Assembly: GCA_001303705.1 (NCBI GenBank)
Contig: LJUI01000131.1
Span: forward strand, 1 to 7,263
Source of the DNA: a candidate division TA06 bacterium SM23_40
GTDB taxonomy: Bacteria; LJUI01; SM1-40
Length of the DNA stretch: 7,263 bases
Reading direction: 5' to 3'
The notes beneath the pieces are model-generated. The model was given only the letters and a program-made list of their open reading frames with translations. It did not search any database and was not told where the DNA came from. The position numbers and the translations under genes were made by a program. This document shows positions 1-5,815 of the stretch, piece by piece. Numbering within the stretch: the stretch's first letter is position 1; every line of letters begins with the position of its first letter.

Positions 1-927
1 CGTCGGCCAGTTATCAGGATTCGAGAACCCCGAGGCATCCGCGATCCACGCGACATTGATCATCTCGGCGGGCGACTGGGTCTTCCCCTCGCCGCCCACA
101 TCGATGCCACCCGGGTTCAGTTGTGAGTAGAACGTCGTCCCATCCGGCCACAGCGTATCGCTCAGATCGCGCCACCGGCGGAACCCCGTCACATCATCCT
201 GGGCCAGGGGATAGGTCCATTCATCTCCGAAGTGGCCACAGTCCGCATCGAGGTACAGCCCCATGTACAGGGCCCGCAGCGTGTCGCCTCCGATGTTCTT
301 CAGCCAGAAGTCGAAGATGATGAAGTCCCGGGAATAGGAGTAGCTCCAGGCATAGCTCCGCTGGGTGATCTCGAGCCCCAGGGGCTCGTGGTCCGGTCCC
401 ACGTATGCGGGCCACGTGGCGGCCGTACCCGTGTCGCTGTAGTAGGCGATGAAATCTTGCTCAGAGATCGCCGCCGTGTCGTAGTGAGGCGATGTCAGGC
501 GGATCGACCGCTCACTAATCACGTCCTTCCAGTCGTCGATCCCATCGAGGGGGCCCGGATAGAACTCATAGTGAGGACCGGCCCACCCCTCGCATCCCGT
601 CGATACGAGGGTATCTCCCGCCTCGTTGATCGATCCGATCCACAATCCACCCCAGAATAGATACTTGGTGTTAGAGTAGGCAGGGAAGATGCACGAAGAG
701 TAGTTGAAGTTGTTCTCGGAGCCGAAAAAGCCCCAATTGGTCACGGTGAGCCAGAGCTCGCCCACATCGTGGTCGATCCGCAGGGTGTTCGGGTCCTGGA
801 GCATCGACGACATCGCAGATCTCTCCAGGCCGGGCCTCTTGAGCGGCGCTCCTGTGACCGGGCTGATCACCGCTGCGGTCACTACGACAGGGAGGAGCAA
901 CAGAGAGGAAAATGCTGCTCTACTCAC
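1..927 (-). CDS. secreted protein of unknown function, FCB-type 'NWGFFGS/LFWGGLWIG' family (3' end outside window)
   Basis: A reading frame of 309 codons stays open from a GTG at 927 to the left edge, so only the N-terminal part is visible. The GTG is chosen because GGAGG (940-936) lies 8 nt upstream. An in-frame ATG at 942 overlaps that Shine-Dalgarno and has none of its own. Residues 1-26 form a signal peptide: a short basic start (SRAAF), a hydrophobic core (SSLLLLPVVVTAAV) and a likely cut near VTG|APL, so the product should be exported. The rest is rich in aromatic residues, Gly and Asp, as in beta-sandwich proteins. Recognisable stretches are NWGFFGS (64-70), YLFWGGLWIGSIN (89-101), a Tyr/Ser-rich YAWSYSYSRDF (192-202) and LYMGLYLDADCGH (220-232). 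Similar stretches occur in long secreted predicted proteins of FCB candidate phyla, often with a C-terminal sorting or Ig-like domain; whether one exists here cannot be seen. The gene lies 142 bp after the receptor, on the same strand, without its own obvious promoter. Function is unknown; a receptor-associated surface protein is inference. Confidence 0.85.
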   Translation of the reverse strand, partial: MSRAAFSSLLLLPVVVTAAVISPVTGAPLKRPGLERSAMSSMLQDPNTLRIDHDVGELWLTVTNWGFFGSENNFNYSSCIFPAYSNTKYLFWGGLWIGSINEAGDTLVSTGCEGWAGPHYEFYPGPLDGIDDWKDVISERSIRLTSPHYDTAAISEQDFIAYYSDTGTAATWPAYVGPDHEPLGLEITQRSYAWSYSYSRDFIIFDFWLKNIGGDTLRALYMGLYLDADCGHFGDEWTYPLAQDDVTGFRRWRDLSDTLWPDGTTFYSQLNPGGIDVGGEGKTQSPAEMINVAWIADASGFSNPDNWPT

Positions 928-933
928 GCCGTA

Positions 934-942
934 CACCTCCAT
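934..942 (-). promoter_or_regulatory. ribosome binding site that decides the GTG start at 927
   Basis: GGAGG reads on the minus strand at 940-936, 8 nt before GTG at 927. The competing in-frame ATG at 942 overlaps this element and is preceded by a pyrimidine-rich stretch with no Shine-Dalgarno. The GTG is therefore the more likely initiator and gives a normal-length signal peptide. Confidence 0.7.
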
Positions 943-989
943 TCCGAAGGACAGACGGCTTCCGTACACTCCCTCTACAAGTGCCTCAG

Positions 990-1020
990 CCGATCCCGGA
1001 AGTCTCCCTCCCGGGATCGG
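990..1020 (-). other. perfect 10-bp stem-loop between receptor gene and downstream gene
   Basis: CCGATCCCGG at 990-999 is exactly reverse-complementary to CCGGGATCGG at 1011-1020, leaving an 11-nt loop. It lies 50 nt after the receptor stop and 63 nt before the next start. In the transcribed orientation no U-run follows the stem, so it is not a standard intrinsic terminator. A role in mRNA stability, processing or partial attenuation between the two genes is inference. A second short palindrome, AGCCCC-C-GGGGCT (1056-1068), sits immediately after the receptor stop. Confidence 0.6.
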
Positions 1021-1069
1021 TCTTGTCTCTTGTGATCCAAACCAGAGCTGGCAGCAGCCCCCGGGGCTT

Positions 1070-3931
1070 CTACCACTCCAGCTCTACGCCAGCCCAGACC
1101 TGCCTGCCAGGCCCCCAGTTCTGCGGGTCCATGTCGCGCGGCGTCCCATCCCCCTCGGGGGTCCCCGTATCGGTGTGGACGGTGAGCACGTTCCGCCGGT
1201 TGAAGACGTTCCTCACGTCCACGACGAATCCATAGTCGACGGGTCCGAAGGTGAAGTCCTTGTTGGCCCTGAGATCGACCGTATCGTTATACGGCATGCG
1301 CGACGCGTTTTCGGTCTCGCCATATAGCCTGTTTCCGTCCTCGTCCGTCGCTGTATACGGCAGCCCGGTGTCGAACTGCCAGAGCACGTTCACACCCCAG
1401 CGGTCCGGCATCCGCACGCCGCCGATCACCGGGCCCTGATCATCGGGAACGCGGAAGTCGAAGTTCACCATCAGCGAGTGCCGCCTATCCCAGTCGAGCG
1501 GGAACTCGCGAATCGGGAGCGGCCTGTTGTTGTAGTCGTAGTCGTAGTTCTGCCTGTCACTCGAGCTCTTCCCCTGGGCCCAGGAGAGCGTGTAGCTTGC
1601 CTCCGCCCAGGTGTAGTTGCTCCGCAGCTTCCGGAGCCTCACCTCAAGACCTCGGGCATTCCCATAGTCCTTGTTCGCGAAGACGTGTCCGTTCCGGGGA
1701 GCGACGCCTACCTCCTCGGCATCGACCAGTCCGCGATAGTCCTTGAAGAAACCGGTGAGCCCGACGCTGAACCTAGGTGAGACGTTGTGATCGAGACCGA
1801 ACTCGTAGCTGATCTGCTTCTCAACGTCGATCCCCGGGTTCCCGTACAGCTTGTATGCCGACGCCCCCTGGGACGCCCGCTGGTAGATGTACTGGAACTC
1901 TGGAACCTGCGAGTAGTGCCCGTAGTTGAAGCGAAGCCTGTCGTTCTCCGTGATCGGGTACGACACGCCGATACGAGGGCTGAGCCGCCCGCGCAGCTTC
2001 GTCTCCAGGGTATCGCCGGTGACAGGGTCGATCCACTCGCCCACCTGCTTACCGGGATACCAGAAGTCGTAGCGGAGCTGAGCGTTGATGATCATCCCCT
2101 CTGTCTCGATCTTATCCTTGAGGAAGATCGCTGCTCCGATCGGCGTGCGCACATAGAAATCACGGAAGACGCCACGATCCGGCCAGGGTCCGGTATCCGG
2201 ATCGATGGACCGGTCGAAGTGCTCGTACGGATACTGGAGTTCCTGCATCTCGACGTCGTAGTATCGGATCTCGCCGCCGCCGACGATGAGGTGTTCCCGC
2301 GTGACCTGGCTCGTCACCTGCGCGATCCCCGTCCAGATCTCGGTCACACGGTCCTGCCAGACGGCCCACTGATCGAATCCGGTGTCGTAAAACCCGTCCT
2401 CGTCCCGAGTGTCGTCCCAGGCACCGTTCCCGGTGAAGTCATTGAACTCCTCATCCGAATCGTAGTCGCCGTTGAACCGGGCCAGGTCGACAAACGGCTC
2501 ACCCGTATCGTACAGGCCGTTACCGTTGAGATCGACAAACGGCTCGTCATCGTCGTGAATGCCGTTGTACCTCATGAGGTCGATATACGGTTCCTGGTCT
2601 CCGTCAAGCCCCGGACGGCCCGTGACGACCTGGAGCGGGTCATCGCTCGTCTCATCGTACTGATTGATCTGATACGGCAACAACCCGCCGGGGAGCCTCA
2701 CACTCTGTGTTCTGTGTCGTCCCAGCCGGACCTCATAGAAGGTGTCGCTCGTGAGCGTATGGTTCCACGACAGCGCCGTCAGTCCGTCGTTGTCCTCCCT
2801 TTGGTAGGTCGTGCTCGGCGTGTATCGGAACGCATGTCGGTACGGGAGACGCCACTTGTACGCGTGGTGGTAGCTGAATGTCAGCTTCTTGGTCTGACTC
2901 GGATTCCTCCACGCGAGCTTCAGGCTGCCCGTATACTCGTTGTTCTGGCGGTCGCCGTACTGGATCCCGAAGCTCTTGTACACCGGCTGCCGGAGCTCAG
3001 GATAGGGCAGGTAGCCATCCGTCCACTCTCCCGTCCCGGCGAGGAAGTAGGTCACGTCGCCGGGGACCCTGACCCCCATTGCCGGGAGAAGCAGGGTGCT
3101 GATGGGCTCCGGACCACCGAGCGAGAACTCGACACGGTCACTGTTCTGCGAGAACTTGTTCAAGTCGGGAAGCAACAGATCATCGCTCTTGTACAGCAGG
3201 GTGCCCTCGTGTCTCCGGGAGCTTCCCTCTCGGGTGATCTGATTAATGATCCCCGACTGTGCCTCGCCGTACTCAGCACCGAACCCGCCGGTGATGACCG
3301 TGAGCTCCTCCAGGGCGTTCCTGCCGAGATCGAGCCCGGAACCGCCTCCCACTGTGGGATCCTTCACCGGGATGCCATCCACCATGTAGGTGACCTCACC
3401 GCCGCGGCCGCCTCTGACGTGAATCTCTCCCAGCACTGGATCGCGCACAAAGCTCGTCTGCGCCTCTAGCGCATCGTCGATCGTGTTGATCGCCATCACG
3501 TCGAGAGCCTCGCCGGTCATGACCTGTTTCGTCTCCGTGACATCATGCTCGATGAGGCGCAGGCCGTAGACCACGATCTCTGTCTCGAGGCCAATCACGG
3601 TCTCAGACAGGTCGAAATCGACGTCTGCGGTCTCGTCGGTCCTGACGATGACATTCGTCTTCGTCTGGTCGACATACCCGATGTACCGTGCAAGGACCTC
3701 ATAGACACCTGGTGTCACGTTGATGATGTAGTACCTTCCTTCGGTATCCGTCATCGCTCCCATCTGGGTTCCCGCGATGAGGATGTTCGCGAATGGAAGA
3801 GGTTCTCCCGTACTCCGGTCGATCACTCTTCCCGCGATCTTCCCTGTAGTGCCCGCAATAGCGCCGTCCTCCATCGCCGACACCAACAGGAGCACCATCA
3901 GGGACACTAGTAGGGCAAGTGCTTTCCTCAT
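1070..3931 (-). CDS. TonB-dependent outer-membrane receptor with N-terminal carboxypeptidase-regulatory-like domain
   Basis: The 953-aa product is a ligand-gated outer-membrane pore powered by ExbB/ExbD/TonB; the substrate is not identifiable. The start is ATG 3931, preceded by GGAGAGGAGAGG ending 5 nt upstream and followed by a signal peptide (MRKALALLVSLMVLLLVS..., cut near AIAG, residue 27). The frame is open upstream to an ATG at 4036, but that would add 35 Arg-rich residues before the signal peptide. Domains in order are: CarboxypepD_reg-like beta-sandwich, about 30-108 (GKIAGRVIDRSTGEPLPFAN, TDTEGRYYI); TonB-box-like EIVVYG, 118-123; plug, about 130-236 (HVRGGRGGEVTYMVDGIPV and GGFGAEYGEAQSGIINQITREG split across 171-236); and a beta-barrel from about 240 to the end. 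The barrel shows FPLDWDRRHSL, GLPYTA, NVFNRRN and a terminal Trp (VELEW), a typical outer-membrane insertion signal. An unusual acidic repeat lies at about 444-520. The gene follows exbB-exbD-exbD by 157 bp and may be co-transcribed. No susD-like gene is visible. Confidence 0.95.
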   Translation of the reverse strand: MRKALALLVSLMVLLLVSAMEDGAIAGTTGKIAGRVIDRSTGEPLPFANILIAGTQMGAMTDTEGRYYIINVTPGVYEVLARYIGYVDQTKTNVIVRTDETADVDFDLSETVIGLETEIVVYGLRLIEHDVTETKQVMTGEALDVMAINTIDDALEAQTSFVRDPVLGEIHVRGGRGGEVTYMVDGIPVKDPTVGGGSGLDLGRNALEELTVITGGFGAEYGEAQSGIINQITREGSSRRHEGTLLYKSDDLLLPDLNKFSQNSDRVEFSLGGPEPISTLLLPAMGVRVPGDVTYFLAGTGEWTDGYLPYPELRQPVYKSFGIQYGDRQNNEYTGSLKLAWRNPSQTKKLTFSYHHAYKWRLPYRHAFRYTPSTTYQREDNDGLTALSWNHTLTSDTFYEVRLGRHRTQSVRLPGGLLPYQINQYDETSDDPLQVVTGRPGLDGDQEPYIDLMRYNGIHDDDEPFVDLNGNGLYDTGEPFVDLARFNGDYDSDEEFNDFTGNGAWDDTRDEDGFYDTGFDQWAVWQDRVTEIWTGIAQVTSQVTREHLIVGGGEIRYYDVEMQELQYPYEHFDRSIDPDTGPWPDRGVFRDFYVRTPIGAAIFLKDKIETEGMIINAQLRYDFWYPGKQVGEWIDPVTGDTLETKLRGRLSPRIGVSYPITENDRLRFNYGHYSQVPEFQYIYQRASQGASAYKLYGNPGIDVEKQISYEFGLDHNVSPRFSVGLTGFFKDYRGLVDAEEVGVAPRNGHVFANKDYGNARGLEVRLRKLRSNYTWAEASYTLSWAQGKSSSDRQNYDYDYNNRPLPIREFPLDWDRRHSLMVNFDFRVPDDQGPVIGGVRMPDRWGVNVLWQFDTGLPYTATDEDGNRLYGETENASRMPYNDTVDLRANKDFTFGPVDYGFVVDVRNVFNRRNVLTVHTDTGTPEGDGTPRDMDPQNWGPGRQVWAGVELEW
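2372..2602 (-). repeat. acidic DxNGNG/EPFVD repeats inside the receptor barrel (calcium-loop-like)
   Basis: Receptor residues about 444-520 hold four to five degenerate units of 15-16 residues: GDQEPYIDLMRYNGIH, DDDEPFVDLNGNGLY, DTGEPFVDLARFNGDY, DSDEEFNDFTGNGAWD, then DTRDEDGFYDTG. The DNA shows the same periodicity: TCGACAAACGGCTC occurs at 2487-2500 and again at 2532-2545 on the plus strand, 45 nt (15 codons) apart. The D-x-N-G-N-G-x-x-D spacing resembles calcium-binding loops of EF-hand, dockerin or thrombospondin-3 type. The position in the barrel domain suggests an extracellular loop. Calcium binding is inference. Confidence 0.75.
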
Positions 3932-4088
3932 GGTAACCTCTCCTCTCCAGAGTTTCCTCCCGGTGGTTGAGACCTGATACCTGCCCTCCGTTTCTCTCCT
4001 TCTCGCCTCTCCACCTCTTCCCGTTTTCCACCCCACTCAGACGGACGGGGCTCCCACACCTGTCCTCCAGCACGGAGAGGCGGAAACA
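3932..4088 (-). other. 157-bp gap between exbD and receptor gene: purine-rich leader, no clear promoter
   Basis: On the transcribed strand 3981-4034 is about nine-tenths purine (runs such as GGAGAGGCGAGAAGGAGAG), followed after a short mixed stretch by the purine-rich Shine-Dalgarno of the receptor. I see no convincing -35/-10 pair and no terminator-like hairpin with a U-run. The gap may therefore be an untranslated intercistronic leader within one operon rather than a transcription boundary. A promoter unlike the sigma-70 consensus cannot be excluded. Confidence 0.5.
3937..3948 (-). promoter_or_regulatory. strong ribosome binding site that sets the receptor start at 3931
   Basis: GGAGAGGAGAGG reads at 3948-3937 on the minus strand, followed by TTACC and ATG at 3931. 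It is a near-ideal Shine-Dalgarno and directly precedes a canonical signal peptide, so the in-frame upstream ATG at 4036 is not needed. Confidence 0.8.
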
Positions 4089-4496
4089 TCATCGTTCGAA
4101 CTTCGTCGTGAACGAAACACGCAACGCGAGTGCCTCTCTGAGCTGATCCATCACCTCGGAAACGACCCGATAGCGGGTCCTCCTGTCCGCCACGAGCGAG
4201 ACAATGAGATTTGGATTCTCGGTGAGTTTGAGTGCAACGATTCCCCTGACCTGCGACGGGTTCACAGTGTAGTCATCGACCGATATCTGGCCGTCGGCGG
4301 CGATCCACAGATGTACGATGTTGCGCCGAGGGAGCCGCTCGGTCGCCTCTGCGACAGGCAGGAAGACCTTGAGGCCCTGCTCTGTTCGGAACACCGTGCT
4401 CACCATGAAGAAGATGATGAGCAGAAACGCTATATCCGCCATCGAGGCTGTTGGAATCGTCGCCCGGACACCACGACGCGGGGGAAGTCTCATCAT
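4089..4496 (-). CDS. exbD: ExbD/TolR-family biopolymer transport protein (second copy)
   Basis: The 135-aa product is typical of ExbD length. It has a basic cytoplasmic N-terminus (LPPRRGVR), one membrane helix of about residues 18-37 (MADIAFLLIIFFMVSTVF), then a periplasmic domain of about 95 residues that ends at the C-terminus. The Asp in MADIAF (residue 21) matches the proton-pathway Asp of ExbD (Asp25 in E. coli). It would work with ExbB in the inner membrane as the proton-driven motor for TonB-dependent import. The ATG at 4496 overlaps the previous gene's TGA by 4 nt (ATGA), indicating translational coupling; a second ATG follows immediately and either could initiate. Its first 19 helix-region residues equal those of the first ExbD, but the periplasmic domains differ strongly (here FLPVAEATERLPRRNIVHLW). 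A TolR role is possible, but no tolA, tolB or pal is visible nearby. Confidence 0.92.
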   Translation of the reverse strand: MMRLPPRRGVRATIPTASMADIAFLLIIFFMVSTVFRTEQGLKVFLPVAEATERLPRRNIVHLWIAADGQISVDDYTVNPSQVRGIVALKLTENPNLIVSLVADRRTRYRVVSEVMDQLREALALRVSFTTKFER

Positions 4497-4912
4497 CCAC
4501 CTTCCTCGCTCTGGCGTCGACCCGGCGCAAAACTGATCCGCGTCGCGTTGGCCAGTTTCAGTTCATCAAAGACATTGATCATATTCTCATAGGCGCTCTG
4601 GGGATGGGTTCTGATCGTAATGACGGCCTCAGGCCTCTCCTCAAGCTTGCCGGTCACAACCTCCCGGATGTCTTCCAGCGCTACCGGCTCGTTATCGACC
4701 GTCACCAGCCCCTCGGCATCGATGTCGATCTTTATCATGTTCTCCGACTTGATGACCACCTTCTCCTGCGGCTCGGGCAGCGCGATGCGCAGGCCTTTGT
4801 CGATGCTGAAGATCGTCGCCGTCAGGAAGAAGATGATGAGCAGAAATGCGATATCTGCCATCGATGCCGTCGGGATCGTGGCCTCGCTCCGCTCATGGCT
4901 GCCGATCCTCAT
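4493..4912 (-). CDS. exbD: ExbD/TolR-family biopolymer transport protein (first copy)
   Basis: The 139-aa product has a short cytoplasmic N-terminus (MRIGSHERSE), a single membrane helix of about residues 17-36 (SMADIAFLLIIFFLTATIF) and a periplasmic domain containing PEPQEKVVIKSENMIKIDID and a terminal Arg/Ser/Glu/Gly tail. Asp20 in MADIAF is the expected proton-pathway residue. The ATG at 4912 shares one base with the exbB stop (TAATG), with AAGG 7 nt upstream, so it is translated in tight coupling with exbB. In characterised systems an ExbD dimer sits inside an ExbB pentamer. Two different ExbD proteins here could form a heterodimer or two alternative motors. Adjacent exbD pairs are known, for example exbD1/exbD2 of Xanthomonas, so the arrangement is uncommon rather than new. 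Confidence 0.93.
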   Translation of the reverse strand: MRIGSHERSEATIPTASMADIAFLLIIFFLTATIFSIDKGLRIALPEPQEKVVIKSENMIKIDIDAEGLVTVDNEPVALEDIREVVTGKLEERPEAVITIRTHPQSAYENMINVFDELKLANATRISFAPGRRQSEEGG

Positions 4913-5556
4913 TACTTCACCTTCCCTTCAGGGACGACGCACTCGACCGCCTCCATCTCCATCATCGTCTCGACCAGCCCATTGGCCGCCTCTTCCATAT
5001 CCCGCGTATACCGGTTGATCGCATTGGTGAAGAAGACGTGGAACAGAGCGATCGGGATCGCCACCATGAGACCGCTTGCCGTGGTGACGAGTGCGATGGA
5101 GATTCCGTCCGCAACGGCGACAGGATCAACCTCTCCGAGCTGCTTGATCGCATTGAACGCAACGATCATCCCTACGACGGTGCCGAGGAACCCGATGAGG
5201 GGGGCTACATTGGCGATCGCAGCAAGTACGAGCATCCCCCGATCGAGAAACGCCAGCTCGGTCGCGGCTGCATTTGATAACGCCTCCTCGATAAGCTCCT
5301 TGCCCCGTCCGTGCCGTTCCAGTCCTGCCCTGAGAACCTTCGCCACGGGACTTGGCTTCTCGTCGCAGGTCGCGAGTGCCGCTTCGATCCCCTGGTTGGT
5401 CATGACAGTGCGCAGCTCGCCGAGGAACCTGCGTGGACTCAATCTGGCCCTGATCATCATAGTGTAGAAGCGTTCCAGGACATACATTACACCGATGACC
5501 GCCAACGCCAGCAGGGGGTACATCGCCCAGCCGCCCTGATAGAAGTATTCGATCAC
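4912..5556 (-). CDS. exbB: ExbB/TolQ/MotA-family proton channel protein
   Basis: The 214-aa product forms the inner-membrane proton-conducting ring that drives TonB-dependent transport. Three membrane helices are visible: about residues 11-28 (AMYPLLALAVIGVMYVLE), 108-134 (including NVAPLIGFLGTVVGMIVAF) and 153-176 (SIALVTTASGLMVAIPIAL). The cytoplasmic domain lies between helices 1 and 2 (LSPRRFLGELRTVM, RAGLERHGRGKE). The APLIGFLGTVVGM and ALVTTASGLMVAIP stretches are family hallmarks and carry the pore Thr positions (Thr126 and Thr158/159). The start is GTG 5556, chosen because GGAGGA (5570-5565) sits 8 nt upstream; there is no ATG before codon 12. It is the first gene of the exbB-exbD-exbD cluster and is preceded by a long leader with a promoter candidate. 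No tonB is adjacent. Confidence 0.95.
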   Translation of the reverse strand: MIEYFYQGGWAMYPLLALAVIGVMYVLERFYTMMIRARLSPRRFLGELRTVMTNQGIEAALATCDEKPSPVAKVLRAGLERHGRGKELIEEALSNAAATELAFLDRGMLVLAAIANVAPLIGFLGTVVGMIVAFNAIKQLGEVDPVAVADGISIALVTTASGLMVAIPIALFHVFFTNAINRYTRDMEEAANGLVETMMEMEAVECVVPEGKVK

Positions 5557-5588
5557 CTTCTTGCTCCTCCCGTCTGTTGGACGTTCAT
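5553..5588 (-). CDS. possible 11-codon leader peptide overlapping the exbB start
   Basis: ATG at 5588 opens a short frame, MNVQQTGGARR, whose TGA (5555-5553) overlaps the exbB GTG in a GTGA 4-nt overlap. GGGAGG lies only 2 nt before the ATG, closer than is usual, so initiation may be weak. If translated, it would couple ribosome arrival to exbB. The peptide has no run of a single amino acid that would suggest classic attenuation. It may well be a chance frame. Confidence 0.25.
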   Translation of the reverse strand: MNVQQTGGARR

Positions 5589-5637
5589 CGCCTCCCGGTC
5601 CTCACAGGCTCACCCAATCAGCGTCTCTCCATAATAT

Positions 5638-5677
5638 AAGAGCGCTTGTGGTCCGCTGACGCGCAAATAACGCTCTT
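5638..5677 (-). repeat. 7-bp inverted repeat in the exbB leader
   Basis: AAGAGCG at 5638-5644 and CGCTCTT at 5671-5677 are exact reverse complements, with 26 nt between them. In the leader RNA this would form a stem enclosing a GC-rich loop that can itself pair further. The sequence after the stem is ATATTATGG, not a U-run, so terminator function is unlikely. Confidence 0.4.
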
Positions 5678-5705
5678 CCGGGCATCCACGCCTCAAACTC
5701 CCAAA

Positions 5706-5721
5706 GCGCCCTATATGGCGC
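5706..5721. promoter_or_regulatory. GCGCC-N6-GGCGC palindrome in exbB leader (operator candidate)
   Basis: GCGCC at 5706-5710 and GGCGC at 5717-5721 flank CTATAT. It belongs to the same GCGC-armed, AT-centred palindrome type as 5745-5760, 39 bp away (about four helical turns start to start). It would lie about 60-75 nt after the proposed transcription start. It could be a repressor site or an RNA hairpin. Confidence 0.4.
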
Positions 5722-5744
5722 GTGTAGAGGATTTATGCCTTCAG

Positions 5745-5760
5745 TGCGCTATTTAGCGCA
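5745..5760. promoter_or_regulatory. 16-bp palindrome TGCGCTA-TT-TAGCGCA (operator candidate)
   Basis: Seven-base arms TGCGCTA (5745-5751) and TAGCGCA (5754-5760) are perfectly complementary around TT. The site begins about 20 nt downstream of the proposed exbB transcription start, a classic place for a dimeric repressor. TGCGC-N6-GCGCA recurs at 6072-6087. No specific regulator can be named from the sequence. Confidence 0.5.
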
Positions 5761-5788
5761 TCTCCTCTCACGCCTGCCCATCAACATA

Positions 5789-5815
5789 ATTATCACATAA
5801 ACCTACACGCGTCAA
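5789..5815 (-). promoter_or_regulatory. sigma-70-type promoter candidate for exbB-exbD-exbD
   Basis: On the minus strand TTGACG (5815-5810) is followed after 15 nt by GATAAT (5794-5789), which matches TATAAT at five of six positions and carries an upstream TG (TGTGATAAT), the extended -10 signature. The 15-nt spacer is short, but an extended -10 relaxes that requirement. Transcription would start near 5781. An A-rich stretch lies directly upstream of the -35. Confidence 0.55.

Noticed and set aside
990-1020. Intrinsic transcription terminator after the receptor gene
   Set aside because: The stem is perfect but in the transcribed direction it is followed by CTGAGGCACTTG, not a U-run. It is kept as a stem-loop of unknown role.
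232-1327. Several plus-strand frames over the left end (for example 232-660 and 704-1327)
   Set aside because: The minus strand carries a continuous secreted protein and the receptor C-terminus with clear family-like sequence; the plus frames are short, Arg/Pro-rich and feature-free.
1530-1550. Short trinucleotide-like repeat (GTAGTC) as a phase-variation tract
   Set aside because: It only encodes a YDYDY stretch in the receptor, is too short and codon-phased, and slippage by three bases would not switch the gene.
1787-3469. Plus-strand open frame of 560 codons antisense to the receptor gene
   Set aside because: It lies wholly opposite the receptor, is rich in Val/Arg/Asp/Leu in a way expected from the reverse complement of that gene, has no recognisable domain or signal, and lacks a convincing ribosome site. 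GC-rich codon use produces such long antisense frames.
3932-4036. Longer receptor start at ATG 4036
   Set aside because: It would place 35 Arg-rich residues before an intact signal peptide, while ATG 3931 has an excellent Shine-Dalgarno immediately upstream.
4451-5467. Plus-strand open frame of 338 codons opposite exbB and exbD
   Set aside because: The minus strand has unmistakable ExbB/ExbD proteins with overlapping stops and starts; this frame is their shadow.
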